Assembly: GCF_004307995.1 (NCBI RefSeq)
Contig: NZ_SIRE01000005.1
Coordinates: 1-64,000, forward strand
DNA length: 64,000 bases
Source of the DNA: Paenibacillus thalictri
Lineage (GTDB): Bacteria > Bacillota > Bacilli > Paenibacillales > NBRC-103111
Direction: 5' to 3'
In this document: in pieces, positions 1 to 8,255 of the stretch
Layout: each line of letters starts with the position of its first letter
Numbering within the stretch: position 1 is the first letter of the stretch
The notes under the pieces: generated by a model
The model's input: only the letters and a program-made list of their open reading frames with translations
Told to the model about the DNA's origin: nothing
Databases searched by the model: none
Translations under genes and position numbers: made by a program

Positions 1-366
1 CGTCCGCGGGTAAGCAACGACAACCCGTATGCGGAGTCTGTTTTCCGTACGTGCAAGTACCGCCCTAACTATCCAGCTAAGGGCTTCTCAGACCTGGCTG
101 AAGCGCGAGAATGGGTGCTGAATTTTGTTCGCTGGTACAACGACACGCATCGTCATAGCGGCTTAAACTTCATTACACCAAGCCAACGCCACCAGGGACT
201 AGCCGATGAAGTGTTCAATAGACGGAAGGAAGTCTACGCGGCTGCAAAAGCCAAGCATCCGAATCGATGGTCGGGCGAAATTCGCGACTGGAACCTGGAA
301 GAAAAAGTATGGCTCAACCCGGAAAAGGTTGCGCTTATTCAGGCTGGGGAAAAATCTTTGTCTTGA
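1..366 (+). CDS. IS3-family transposase OrfB, C-terminal part (5' end outside window)
   Basis: The frame is open from base 1 to the stop at 364-366, about 121 residues, with the start upstream of the window. It encodes the last third of an IS3-family DDE integrase core. The SNDNPYAES segment carries the catalytic Glu, followed by FRTCKYRPNYP and RWYNDTHRHSGL, all hallmarks of the rve domain of OrfB. The enzyme would catalyse cut-and-paste or copy-out transposition of its own element. The right inverted repeat should lie within the next 30-60 bp, but I cannot define it from one end. It marks the left border of the accessory stretch around the CRISPR locus. The family is clear; whether the element is intact cannot be judged here. 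Confidence 0.85.
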   Translation, partial: RPRVSNDNPYAESVFRTCKYRPNYPAKGFSDLAEAREWVLNFVRWYNDTHRHSGLNFITPSQRHQGLADEVFNRRKEVYAAAKAKHPNRWSGEIRDWNLEEKVWLNPEKVALIQAGEKSLS

Positions 367-666
367 CATTTCATAGTTTATAGAGTTAACGACAACTAGC
401 TTGACAAACGCCGAATACGGCGTGTTCGTTTATTGAAATTACTATGATTTGAAATTCGATAAAAGTACTTGGAAATCCTTCTGGAAAATCAAATCACTTT
501 GGAATGTAGCTCGTATGTATACGTACGCTGCAACGTTCAGAGCTGACTCAATTGCAAAAACGCCGGTTGTCTGTAGGAAAGAGCAGTTGCCGGCGTATCT
601 CGCGCTATTAGCTGTTTTAAATACGCTATTGTTATGGTGCCTAATCGATTGTTTCATCGTAATTAA

Positions 667-701
667 AGGCCGCCCTCCGAAGTGACATCAGAGGGCGGCC
701 T
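667..701. terminator. Perfect 11-bp GC-rich hairpin
   Basis: AGGCCGCCCTC (667-677) pairs perfectly with GAGGGCGGCCT (691-701) around a 13-nt loop. There is no T-run on the plus strand. On the minus strand the stem is followed by TTTAATT, so a leftward terminator is possible but weak. It could also be an element end. Confidence 0.4.
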
Positions 702-849
702 AGTGACTAACATAAACTAAAAAATTTCATTGTTTCTATCCACGCAGCCACGATGGGAAGCGACATTGTAACAATATACATTGTAGAATATTATCAAACT
801 TTTTTAATGCTAGCAACATTTATAATTTTAATGTGGCTCTACACCAAAG

Positions 850-1041
850 TCAGCCCTTGTCGGCAATCCGGATGGCTTCCGGAGTGCACTCTGCAAACCA
901 AATATGATAATAAGGGGCTAAGTCCATCACCACTGCTTTTCGGACGAAGGGCCAAAAACTCCGGCTGTTGCCTTGCGTAGACGAGCGTGGGCAGACCTCA
1001 ATATGAATCGATTGCTCATTGATTTCCAATACTTCCAACAT
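850..1041 (-). pseudogene. Internally deleted transposase relic (ISL3-like)
   Basis: The minus-strand frame begins MLEVLEINEQSIHIEVCP, which resembles the start of ISL3-type transposases. It then jumps to VVMDLAPYYHIWFAECTPEA followed by IRIADKG, which resembles the DDE-core segment around the first catalytic Asp and the VADKFHV motif. The two parts are normally separated by well over 100 residues, so the frame looks like an internal deletion derivative of 63 codons. It cannot encode an active enzyme. The family assignment rests on motif recall only. Confidence 0.4.
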
Positions 1042-1251
1042 GAAAAATTCTGGTAAATTAATGAAAGTATGGTATAATAGTAGTGCATCTATCGTTCCCT
1101 CTATGGATTGGTCGCACCACCATTTTACGGAATGTGCAGGTGGTTTTCTATTTGTCTCAACTCAGCATAACAATCCGTTGTTTACAAACGCTATGTTTAA
1201 TTTGGGAAATTTAATGTTCAATGATATTTTATATTTATGTTAAATAAATGA

Positions 1252-1635
1252 TTGACTCGCAGAAATAGTTGGATTAATGTGGATTTAGGAATAATTATAA
1301 TAATGTGGGTGATGTTGGAAGTGTGCGTGAAACTGGTTCATGTAAGGCTTTTTTCGTTACTTGTCCCCTTTTTTCGTTCTTACGATTACTTGCCAGAAGA
1401 AAAAGTTGTTCGTATCCTCAACGTAATGACAAATCATCCGGACAATCCGCTTGAATCAGGAAGAATCAAAGTTTGGGCGGCGGCTGTTGCTCATGTGGCG
1501 ATGAACTACGATGATCAGTATCGGCGCCGAGCTTTGTACCAATCTGATTTTATCAGTGAACATTTTGGTATCTCACCGATAACTCTTAACAAAAAATCCA
1601 GTTATGTAAGCAAATTAATGAATGAGACCCAATGA
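1252..1635 (+). CDS. DUF6398-like protein, probably truncated
   Basis: Residues about 47-127 resemble the DUF6398 domain: NPLESGRIKVWAAAVAHVA corresponds to the R-x-x-x-W-A-A-x-I segment, and SDFISEHFGISPITLNKKSS corresponds to a helix-turn-helix-like segment. That domain usually forms one end of a longer protein, often with SEC-C or plasmid pRiA4b ORF-3-like partners. The first 45 residues are hydrophobic, low in similarity and lack a good ribosome binding site at the assigned start, so the true 5' part is probably lost. The frame ends 50 bp before cas3. Function is unknown; a remnant is more likely than a working gene. Confidence 0.45.
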   Translation: MTRRNSWINVDLGIIIIMWVMLEVCVKLVHVRLFSLLVPFFRSYDYLPEEKVVRILNVMTNHPDNPLESGRIKVWAAAVAHVAMNYDDQYRRRALYQSDFISEHFGISPITLNKKSSYVSKLMNETQ

Positions 1636-1637
1636 TA

Positions 1638-1651
1638 TGTAAGCGCTAACA
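1638..1651. promoter_or_regulatory. Candidate cre (CcpA) site upstream of cas3
   Basis: TGTAAGCGCTAACA matches every fixed position of the catabolite-responsive element consensus TGWAANCGNTNWCA. It starts two bases after the DUF6398-like frame and ends 34 bp before the cas3 GTG start. CcpA with HPr-Ser-P binds such sites in Firmicutes to repress or activate according to position. I cannot assign a -35/-10 pair here, so the sign of the effect is unknown. Confidence 0.5.
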
Positions 1652-1685
1652 AAAAACTATCCATTCTTGTTCAAGGGGGGATTAT

Positions 1686-3872
1686 GTGAAATACGCCCAT
1701 TCCCAGCGCGATCCGCTGACAGGCCAGCTTCTTCCAAAGGAGAAGTGGCACACGCTGCCAAAGCATCTTCATGACACGGCTGAGAATGCAACTAAACATG
1801 CAGAGTATTTTCAAAACGGGAGTATAGGAGAAATTCTTGGCTACATCCATGATTACGGCAAAAACTCGCCGGAATTCCAGCAACGTTTGGAAGGCTCCAA
1901 TAAACGTGTCGATCATAAAACTGCCGGCGCTTTGCTTGTAAATCAGCATTATCCATACCCTTATGGATTGGCTATGGCTTATGCCATATACGGACATCAC
2001 GGAGGACTGCCTAATCATATTTCACGGGGGCCTCTTATTGGTCTAGAGGAAGTGCTGCGGAAAAACAAATTTTCCATTATCGATAAAGAGCAGCCTGTTC
2101 TTCCGCGACTTGTCGTGTCTACTGCTATACAGCAACTTGAAAAAGGCTCTAATCCAGGCATCACCTCGTCTCTGTGGATTCGTATGTTGTACTCATCTTT
2201 AATTGACGCGGATTATTTGGACGCGGAGCGATATTTTCAGCCCGACAAAGCAGCTCTGCGCAATCAATTTCCATCTATTGAACAATTGCAAACATTATTT
2301 CAGCCTACCATACAAGAGTTGTTAAGCAAGCCGCTGCATAATCATGTATTTGAGGCGCGGCGTAACGTACTGCTTAGCTGTTTGCGTGCAGCGGAAGGGC
2401 CCAGAGGTTTTTATACACTTACTGCTCCGACCGGAAGCGGTAAAACATTTGCTTCACTTGCATTTGCACTCGAACACGCGGTTCAACATCACATGCGGCG
2501 GGTGATTGTGGCGCTGCCCTTCACGTCCATAATTGAACAGACGGCCGACGTCTACAGAGGGGTTTTGGGGCAAAATTCAATTCTTGAGCATCACAGTAAT
2601 GTTGTATTTCATCAGGATAAGGAAACGGAGTTCGACCCAAGACAGCTTGCCAGCGAGAACTGGGAAGCCAGCCTGATTGTTACTACCAATGTGCAATTGT
2701 TTGAAAGTCTTTTTTCCGCAAAACCGTCAAAAGCACGTAAGCTTCATCAGCTTGCAGGCAGTGTCATCATTTTGGATGAAGCCCAAGCGCTGCCCAGCGG
2801 ACTGCTGCTTCCTTCGCTGGCCGCTCTTCAATGTCTTTGCGCCGATTATGGCGTAACCGTATTGTTTTGCACAGCAACACAACCTGCGCTTAAGCCGGAA
2901 TGGTTTGATCGTATCCAGCCGCCGACAGAAATCATCGACGATCCGAAGTCGCTATACCGTAATTTGAAACGTGTCGATGTTTCGAATATCGGCAAAAAAA
3001 GTGCCGGAGATTTGGCTGCACTGCTTGCTTCGCACCAAAGGGCCTTATGTATTGTGAATTCGCGGAAACAAGCACAACGTTTGTACAAACTACTGCCCGA
3101 AAAAGAGGGCATCATTCATTTAAGCGCTTTGATGTGCGCGGAGCATCGTTCCAAGATGATAAAAATGATTAAAGATATGCCAAAGGATGCAAGATGTATC
3201 GTCATCGCGACGACTCTTGTTGAAGCGGGAGTTGATTTTGATTTTCCGATTGTTTACCGTGAAATGGCCGGTATAGAGTCGATCTGTCAGGCGGCGGGCA
3301 GGTGCAACCGCGAGGGCAATTTGGAGATCGGCTATATGTATCTTTTTGAATTTTCCGATACCTCTGCGCGTACAAGCTGGTTTTCCGACAAAGCTGATTT
3401 GGCCAAGCTCGTATTGAGAAAATTCCCTGATCCTTTGGAGCCAGATGCGATTCATTACTATTTTAAACAATTTTTCGGGTTTGAGCGCAAAAAACTTGAT
3501 CAATATAACATTTTAGGCAATTTAAATGCGGGTGCGGATCAATACTCGTTTCAATTTGCTGAAGTGTCCCGTTTGTTCAAATTTATTAAAGAAGATACGG
3601 TTTCCGTTGTCATTCCTTATGATCGCGACGCCGTCCATCTGTTAGAAGAAGCGCAGCGGTCATTGTATCCGGGCAGCTTCAGCCGCAAGCTCCAACGTTA
3701 CACCGTATCGTTATATCCCCAGGAGCTTGAGCAGCTTAAACATACAGGGAGACTAGGGAATATCGAGAACTCCCTATTTTATCTGACTTCATTGAAGGGA
3801 GGAATAAGCGGCGAGATCAGCGATCTTTATAGCGAACAACTTGGATTAATCATTCAAGCGGAGGAGGAGTAG
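1686..3872 (+). CDS. cas3: CRISPR-associated helicase/nuclease Cas3 (type I-C)
   Basis: This 728-residue HD nuclease-helicase degrades target DNA after Cascade recognition. The N-terminal HD nuclease has H55-D56 in GYIHDYGKNS and a later GHHGGLPN. The helicase part has Walker A PTGSGKT near residue 250, the DEAQ box in VIILDEAQALP near 363, motif III CTATQPAL, and motif VI VEAGVDFDF followed by QAAGRCNREG. Both nuclease and helicase motifs are intact and the length suits type I-C. The start is GTG at 1686, nine bases after a GGGGGG ribosome binding site; the nearby ATG at 1684 is followed at once by a stop in its own frame. It is the first gene of the cas operon, five bases before cas5. Confidence 0.95.
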   Translation: MKYAHSQRDPLTGQLLPKEKWHTLPKHLHDTAENATKHAEYFQNGSIGEILGYIHDYGKNSPEFQQRLEGSNKRVDHKTAGALLVNQHYPYPYGLAMAYAIYGHHGGLPNHISRGPLIGLEEVLRKNKFSIIDKEQPVLPRLVVSTAIQQLEKGSNPGITSSLWIRMLYSSLIDADYLDAERYFQPDKAALRNQFPSIEQLQTLFQPTIQELLSKPLHNHVFEARRNVLLSCLRAAEGPRGFYTLTAPTGSGKTFASLAFALEHAVQHHMRRVIVALPFTSIIEQTADVYRGVLGQNSILEHHSNVVFHQDKETEFDPRQLASENWEASLIVTTNVQLFESLFSAKPSKARKLHQLAGSVIILDEAQALPSGLLLPSLAALQCLCADYGVTVLFCTATQPALKPEWFDRIQPPTEIIDDPKSLYRNLKRVDVSNIGKKSAGDLAALLASHQRALCIVNSRKQAQRLYKLLPEKEGIIHLSALMCAEHRSKMIKMIKDMPKDARCIVIATTLVEAGVDFDFPIVYREMAGIESICQAAGRCNREGNLEIGYMYLFEFSDTSARTSWFSDKADLAKLVLRKFPDPLEPDAIHYYFKQFFGFERKKLDQYNILGNLNAGADQYSFQFAEVSRLFKFIKEDTVSVVIPYDRDAVHLLEEAQRSLYPGSFSRKLQRYTVSLYPQELEQLKHTGRLGNIENSLFYLTSLKGGISGEISDLYSEQLGLIIQAEEE

Positions 3873-3877
3873 ACGTT

Positions 3878-4567
3878 ATGGGGTACGGCATTACTTTGCA
3901 AGTAAGCGGCGATTATGCTTTGTTCACGAGACCCGAGATGAAAGGTGAAAGAGTTAGTTATGACGTAATGACGCCATCGGCTGCCCGAGGAATACTGGAA
4001 GCAATCTTGTGGAAACCCGCCATCAAGTGGATTGTCGATCGGATCACCGTGCTTAACCGGATTGACTTTGAATCTATCCGACGGAATGAAGTGGGTTCCA
4101 AAATACCTCCACGCAACGTTACCGCCGCTATGGGCGGGGCTCATGTCGATCTGCACCAATATCCTTCGGAAGATAGGCAGCAGCGGGCATCCCTTGTGTT
4201 ACGAAATGTCGCTTATTTGATCGATGCACATTTTGAAATGAATCCGAGCAAAGTCGGGGAGACGGATACGCCCGAGAAGTTCTACAATATGTTTCTCAGA
4301 CGCGCGAGGCAAGGACAGTGTTTCCATAATCCATATTTGGGCTGCCGCGAATTTGCGGCCCGGTTTCAATTGATCGACCATACTGAGCAGCGTCTAGCCA
4401 GCCATTATGCCGATATTGAGGAAATGGATTTAGGATGGATGCTGTGGGATATCGAATATGGGGAAGAGCGGGGGAAAGGGAAAACGATGTATTCGTTTCA
4501 GCCCAAGTTTTATCGTACTATGATGCGCAATGGAGTCATTGAAGTTTCACGTGAGGTGGGACTATGA
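3878..4567 (+). CDS. cas5c: Cas5c/Cas5d, crRNA-processing Cascade subunit (type I-C)
   Basis: The protein has 229 residues. It begins with a RAMP-type beta strand segment and carries RPEMKGERVSYDVMTPSAAR and GILEAILWKPA, the signature of I-C Cas5. In type I-C this subunit replaces Cas6: it cuts pre-crRNA at the repeat hairpin and stays bound to the 5' handle. The start ATG lies five bases after cas3, and its last four bases (ATGA) overlap the cas8c start, indicating translational coupling. No damage is visible. Confidence 0.93.
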   Translation: MGYGITLQVSGDYALFTRPEMKGERVSYDVMTPSAARGILEAILWKPAIKWIVDRITVLNRIDFESIRRNEVGSKIPPRNVTAAMGGAHVDLHQYPSEDRQQRASLVLRNVAYLIDAHFEMNPSKVGETDTPEKFYNMFLRRARQGQCFHNPYLGCREFAARFQLIDHTEQRLASHYADIEEMDLGWMLWDIEYGEERGKGKTMYSFQPKFYRTMMRNGVIEVSREVGL

Positions 4568-6411
4568 TTCTGCAATCGCTTGTTGCCTATTACGATCGGA
4601 TGGCAGAAGAGTATCCTTTGGACGTGGCTCAACCGGGTTATGCGGTCACGCCGATCTCCAAATGTATTGTCATTGACGAAGAAGGCGAGGTTCTGATTGT
4701 CCTTAACCGGATGATAGCAAGGGAGGTTACAGGCAAGAATGGGAAAAAGGAAACCAAATTTTTTCCCGAACGAATGATCACCCCGCAGCAGCCCAAACGT
4801 TCGGGAAGCAGGCCGGAAGCGGCATTTTTATGTGAAAATGCTAATTTTCTGTTCGGTATATACGGCGATCAGGCTGGAGCTGATTATCGTTTTGAAGCCA
4901 GCGGCAAGCTGCACGAGCAAGTGCTGCATGATGTGGACGACAAAGGGGCGCGGGCTATATTAGCCTTTTTTAGAAAACGCAAGCCCGGTTCTCTCGACTA
5001 CGGTAATGTAGATATGAGTAGTCTGAACGATGGAGGAAATATCGTATTTAAACTGGAAGAGGATACGGATCAATATATACATGAACGTGATGCCATTAAG
5101 GATGCTTGGGAGAAGTTTTTGAGCGGCAAATCCGAGGGGGCGTCTATCGGACAATGTCTGGTAACTGGGAAGATTGGACCCATCGCTCGCATCCATGGCA
5201 ATCTGGAAGGGTTTGGACAGGACAAGCCAACCCTTGTCGGTTTTAATCAGAGCAGTTTTGTCTCCTATGGCAAAGAAAAAGGGGATAATGCGCCAGTTTC
5301 CGTAACGGCGGCATTTAAATACGTAACTGCGTTAAATATGCTGATTAGCGACAGGGATCATTGTGCGAATATTCATGGCGATAAGCTGCTGTTCTGGGCG
5401 GAAAAAAGAGCCCCTCTGGAGGAACAAGCCGTAGCTGCAATGATTCGTGGTCAAAGACCTGAAGCCGACAGCAAACTCGACGCTGTTACAGGACGGAAAA
5501 TGGCTTCCGTCATGGAGCATTTGTACAAAGGTACACGGCCGGAAGAGCTTGAACTGGATATCAATGTACGTATCTTTGTACTTGGAATAACCGCCAATAA
5601 AACAAGGACGGTAATTCGCTTTTTTTATGTGAATACGTTTGGACAGATCATTGAGCGTTTCCAGCAGCATCATCGCGACATTTATATAGAGGGCCCGGGA
5701 TGGGAGCCCGAACATCCGTCATTTGACAAAATTTTGATTGAAACTGCGGTTCGCAGAGAAAGCCGTAACGTTCCCGCGCCTCACCAGGTTGCGCTTGTTC
5801 GCAGTGTGATGAACAGTACAACGTATCCGAACAGCTTGTTTATCGCTATGCTGACCCGCGTTCGTGCAGAGGCCTCAGCGGACATGAAATTAGCGATTAA
5901 CCGGACACGCATCGGATTTATTAAAGGTTATTTGAACCGAATAGCTCGTCAATCCCAACAAAAGGAGGAGTTTGGAGTGACTTTGAATTACGGTGAAACT
6001 TCTATTGCATATAAACTTGGTTGTATATTGGCGATTCTGAACAAGGCACAATCGGATGCTCTGGAGAAAGTAAACGCTTCGATTGTGGACAAATTTTTAA
6101 GCGCGGCCTTAGCCAGCCCACAACAGGTCTTCCCAACCTTGCTGAACAATTCGGAGAACCATTTCTCCAAAAGCAAAAAATATTTCACAAGAAAATTGTT
6201 ACTGGAGGTCATGGAACATATTCCGCCTGAAGGTTTTCCCAAAACATTAAATGCGGAAGGACAAGGACAGTTTCTTGTCGGGTTCTACCATCAACAGCAG
6301 ATGTTTTTTAAAGGCAAGGATAAACAGGGAGCAGAAGATCAACCGACGGAAGAAGCGGTTTTGGAACACGAAGATGCACATTCATTTACTTTGGGAGGTT
6401 CTAATCCATGA
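4564..6411 (+). CDS. cas8c: Cas8c, large subunit of the type I-C Cascade complex
   Basis: A 615-residue protein with the Cas8c/Csd1 pattern, including SKCIVIDEEGEV near the start, CLVTGKIGPIARIHGNLEGF in the centre and the hydrophobic YKLGCILAILNKAQ segment towards the C-terminus. The subunit recognises the PAM and, through an internal start in many I-C systems, also supplies the small Cas11-like subunit. There is an in-frame AGGAGG-like stretch near 5963 (AAAGGAGGAG) followed by GTG at 5977, which would fit such an internal start. The length is normal, and ATGA overlaps join it to cas5 and cas7. Confidence 0.93.
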   Translation: MILQSLVAYYDRMAEEYPLDVAQPGYAVTPISKCIVIDEEGEVLIVLNRMIAREVTGKNGKKETKFFPERMITPQQPKRSGSRPEAAFLCENANFLFGIYGDQAGADYRFEASGKLHEQVLHDVDDKGARAILAFFRKRKPGSLDYGNVDMSSLNDGGNIVFKLEEDTDQYIHERDAIKDAWEKFLSGKSEGASIGQCLVTGKIGPIARIHGNLEGFGQDKPTLVGFNQSSFVSYGKEKGDNAPVSVTAAFKYVTALNMLISDRDHCANIHGDKLLFWAEKRAPLEEQAVAAMIRGQRPEADSKLDAVTGRKMASVMEHLYKGTRPEELELDINVRIFVLGITANKTRTVIRFFYVNTFGQIIERFQQHHRDIYIEGPGWEPEHPSFDKILIETAVRRESRNVPAPHQVALVRSVMNSTTYPNSLFIAMLTRVRAEASADMKLAINRTRIGFIKGYLNRIARQSQQKEEFGVTLNYGETSIAYKLGCILAILNKAQSDALEKVNASIVDKFLSAALASPQQVFPTLLNNSENHFSKSKKYFTRKLLLEVMEHIPPEGFPKTLNAEGQGQFLVGFYHQQQMFFKGKDKQGAEDQPTEEAVLEHEDAHSFTLGGSNP

Positions 6412-7265
6412 GCGAAGTATTAAAAAACCGATACGAATTTGTGCTCTATTATGATGTAGAAAACGGTAACCCGAACGGTGACCCGGACGCTGGAAATATG
6501 CCCCGCATTGATCCGCAAACAGGGCATGGCATCGTCAGCGATGTGTGCTTGAAGCGCAAGGTGCGGAACTTTGCGCAGTATGCCAGGGAAGGCGAAGACG
6601 GGTTCGATATTTACGTTAGCGAGGGCGCCGTCCTGAACAATAAACAGAAGGAAGCCTACGAGGCTGTCGGCATCACCACGAAGGACAACCGGGACGATAA
6701 GTTGACCGCGCAAGCTTATATTTGCAAACGGTTTTTCGATGTGAGGGCATTTGGTGCAGTGATGGATACGGGAGATTTCAAGTGCGGGCAGGTGCGGGGA
6801 CCGATTCAGCTTTGCTTCTCCAAAAGCGTTGATCCCATTTTTCAGCAGGAGGTTACCATTACCCGGATGGCTTCAACTACAGAAAAAGAAAAAGCTTCTG
6901 AAAACCGCACCATGGGAAGAAAATATATCATACCGTATGGGTTGTATCGGGTCGAAGGGTTCGTCTCGGCCAAGTTTGCCCAAAAAACCGGATTTACCGA
7001 AAACGATCTCTCCTTCTTTTTCGAGGCAGTTAAGCTGATGTTCGATCATGACCGTTCTGCATCGCGGGGAAAAATGTCGGCACGGAAGTTGTTTGTATTT
7101 AAGCATAATTCCGAGCTGGGCAGCGCGCCAGCTGCAACTCTTTTCGATCTCATTGACGCCAAGCTGCGCGACGAGTCCCAGCCTCCAAGATCGTACAGCC
7201 AGTATGAGATTACTGTTCATAAAGATGCGGTTCCAGCAGGAGTGGAATTGATGGAGATGCTGTAG
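6408..7265 (+). CDS. cas7c: Cas7c (Csd2), Cascade backbone subunit
   Basis: The protein has 285 residues and the diagnostic N-terminus with ENGNPNGDPDAGNMPR and the downstream SDVCLKRKVRN. Several copies form the helical backbone that holds the crRNA. It overlaps cas8c by four bases. The downstream boundary is the odd part: in canonical I-C operons cas4 follows directly, but here the stop at 7263-7265 is followed by 55 bp of unrelated sequence and a CRISPR-repeat-like element. Confidence 0.95.
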   Translation: MSEVLKNRYEFVLYYDVENGNPNGDPDAGNMPRIDPQTGHGIVSDVCLKRKVRNFAQYAREGEDGFDIYVSEGAVLNNKQKEAYEAVGITTKDNRDDKLTAQAYICKRFFDVRAFGAVMDTGDFKCGQVRGPIQLCFSKSVDPIFQQEVTITRMASTTEKEKASENRTMGRKYIIPYGLYRVEGFVSAKFAQKTGFTENDLSFFFEAVKLMFDHDRSASRGKMSARKLFVFKHNSELGSAPAATLFDLIDAKLRDESQPPRSYSQYEITVHKDAVPAGVELMEML

Positions 7266-7320
7266 CATTGTTTGTAGTTGTCCATCAGATTTTTTTCTTG
7301 TATTTCGCACCAAGATCAAT

Positions 7321-7352
7321 GCCGCATCCCTCGTGGATGCGTGGATTGAATT
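7321..7352 (+). repeat. Solitary CRISPR-repeat-like sequence at the broken cas1 end
   Basis: These 32 bases match the array repeat at 28 of 32 positions, differing at positions 2, 14, 17 and 31. The stem is fully paired: GCATCC (7324-7329) with GGATGC (7335-7340). The change at position 17 turns the G-T wobble of the array repeat into a T-A pair. No second repeat lies within 100 bp on either side, so this is not an array. Its last three bases (ATT) are the codon immediately before cas1 codons for GYTGASPALMG, so the repeat is fused to the cas1 frame. Just upstream, TTTCGCACC (7303-7311) resembles part of the leader hairpin near 8595. Confidence 0.75.
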
Positions 7353-7379
7353 GGCTACACCGGTGCGAGTCCGGCGCTG

Positions 7380-8243
7380 ATGGGATATTGCGCAGAGCGC
7401 AATATCTCATTGGTCTTTTATACCCAAAGCGGCAGGTTTCTGGCAAGAATCATCGGGGAAAGCAAAGGCAATGTCGTTTTGCGGAAGAAGCAATACCGTG
7501 TCTCTGATGACGAGGTTATGTCTGCAAAGCTGGCCCGTAATTTTATAAGCGGGAAAATTTACAATCATAAATGGATAATTGAAAGAATGACGCGGGAATA
7601 TCCTTTGCGGATTGATGTGACCCGGTTCAAAGACGTTTCGCAGCAGTTGTCCGCGCTCCTCATTGACGTAAGGGAATGTGAGGACCTGGAGCGGTTACGG
7701 GGGCTGGAAGGTCAAGCGGCCAGCAGTTACAATAAACTGCTCGACCCGATGATTTTTCAGCAAAAAGAAGATTTTTACTTTCATTCCCGTTCCCGCAGAC
7801 CGCCGCTTGATAATGTAAACGCCATGTTGTCATTTGCTTATTCGTTGCTTGCTAACGATGTGGCGTCTGCTTTGGAGGGTGTCGGTTTGGACGCTTATGT
7901 CGGGTTTCTGCATCGTGATCGGCCGGGACGAGTTTCTTTGGCGCTGGATATGATGGAGGAACTGCGGGGTGTCTATGCGGATCGATTTGTATTGTCGCTG
8001 ATCAATAAGAAGATTATGGGCAAGGAAGATTTTTTGAAAAAAGAAAACGGGGCCGTCTTCATGAAAGATGAAGCGAGAAAAAAGTTTTTGGCCGCTTGGC
8101 AAGAGCGGAAACAAGAAAAGCTGACGCATCCTTACCTTGGCGAGAAAATTTCATGGGGGCTGGTCCCGCATGCTCAGGCTTTATTGTTGGCGCGACACTT
8201 GCGTAATGATCTCGATGAATACCCACCTTTTATGTGGAAGTAG
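7380..8243 (+). CDS. cas1: Cas1 integrase, N-terminally truncated
   Basis: The first ATG is at 7380 and gives 287 residues. The frame upstream reads IGYTGASPAL back to a TGA at 7347, inside the repeat-like element. Type I-C Cas1 is normally about 340 residues, and the GYTGASPALMG segment lies near residue 48, so most of the N-terminal beta domain used for dimer formation is missing. The integrase residues remain: E110 in RGLEGQAA, H178 in GFLHRDRPG and D190 in LALDMMEEL. No good ribosome binding site precedes 7380. It is followed by cas2, 12 bp downstream of its stop. New spacer acquisition by this locus alone is therefore unlikely. Identity is certain; function is doubtful. Confidence 0.85.
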   Translation: MGYCAERNISLVFYTQSGRFLARIIGESKGNVVLRKKQYRVSDDEVMSAKLARNFISGKIYNHKWIIERMTREYPLRIDVTRFKDVSQQLSALLIDVRECEDLERLRGLEGQAASSYNKLLDPMIFQQKEDFYFHSRSRRPPLDNVNAMLSFAYSLLANDVASALEGVGLDAYVGFLHRDRPGRVSLALDMMEELRGVYADRFVLSLINKKIMGKEDFLKKENGAVFMKDEARKKFLAAWQERKQEKLTHPYLGEKISWGLVPHAQALLLARHLRNDLDEYPPFMWK

Positions 8244-8255
8244 GTGAATGAATGG

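Larger units (their letters stand above)
367..1251. other. Gene-poor stretch with mobile-element debris
   Basis: No convincing intact gene is visible in these 885 bp. Short open frames such as 449-685 (+) and 753-980 (+) have no good ribosome binding site and unnatural composition, so I do not call them genes. The stretch contains a perfect 11-bp hairpin (667-701), an internally deleted transposase relic on the minus strand (850-1041), and a weak hairpin with a short T-run near 1109-1152 (ACCACC pairing with GGTGGT). It is best read as decayed mobile-element DNA between the IS3 end and the CRISPR locus. Confidence 0.5.

Noticed and set aside
449-685. 78-codon frame as a small membrane protein
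   Set aside because: Weak start, no good ribosome binding site, and it runs into the 667-701 hairpin.
7321-7352. Second CRISPR array
   Set aside because: Only one repeat-like unit exists; no partner repeat lies within 100 bp.
7268-7507. 79-codon frame between cas7 and cas1, as a possible cas4 remnant
   Set aside because: It runs out of frame through the repeat-like element and cas1 and shows no Cas4 cysteines or RecB motif.
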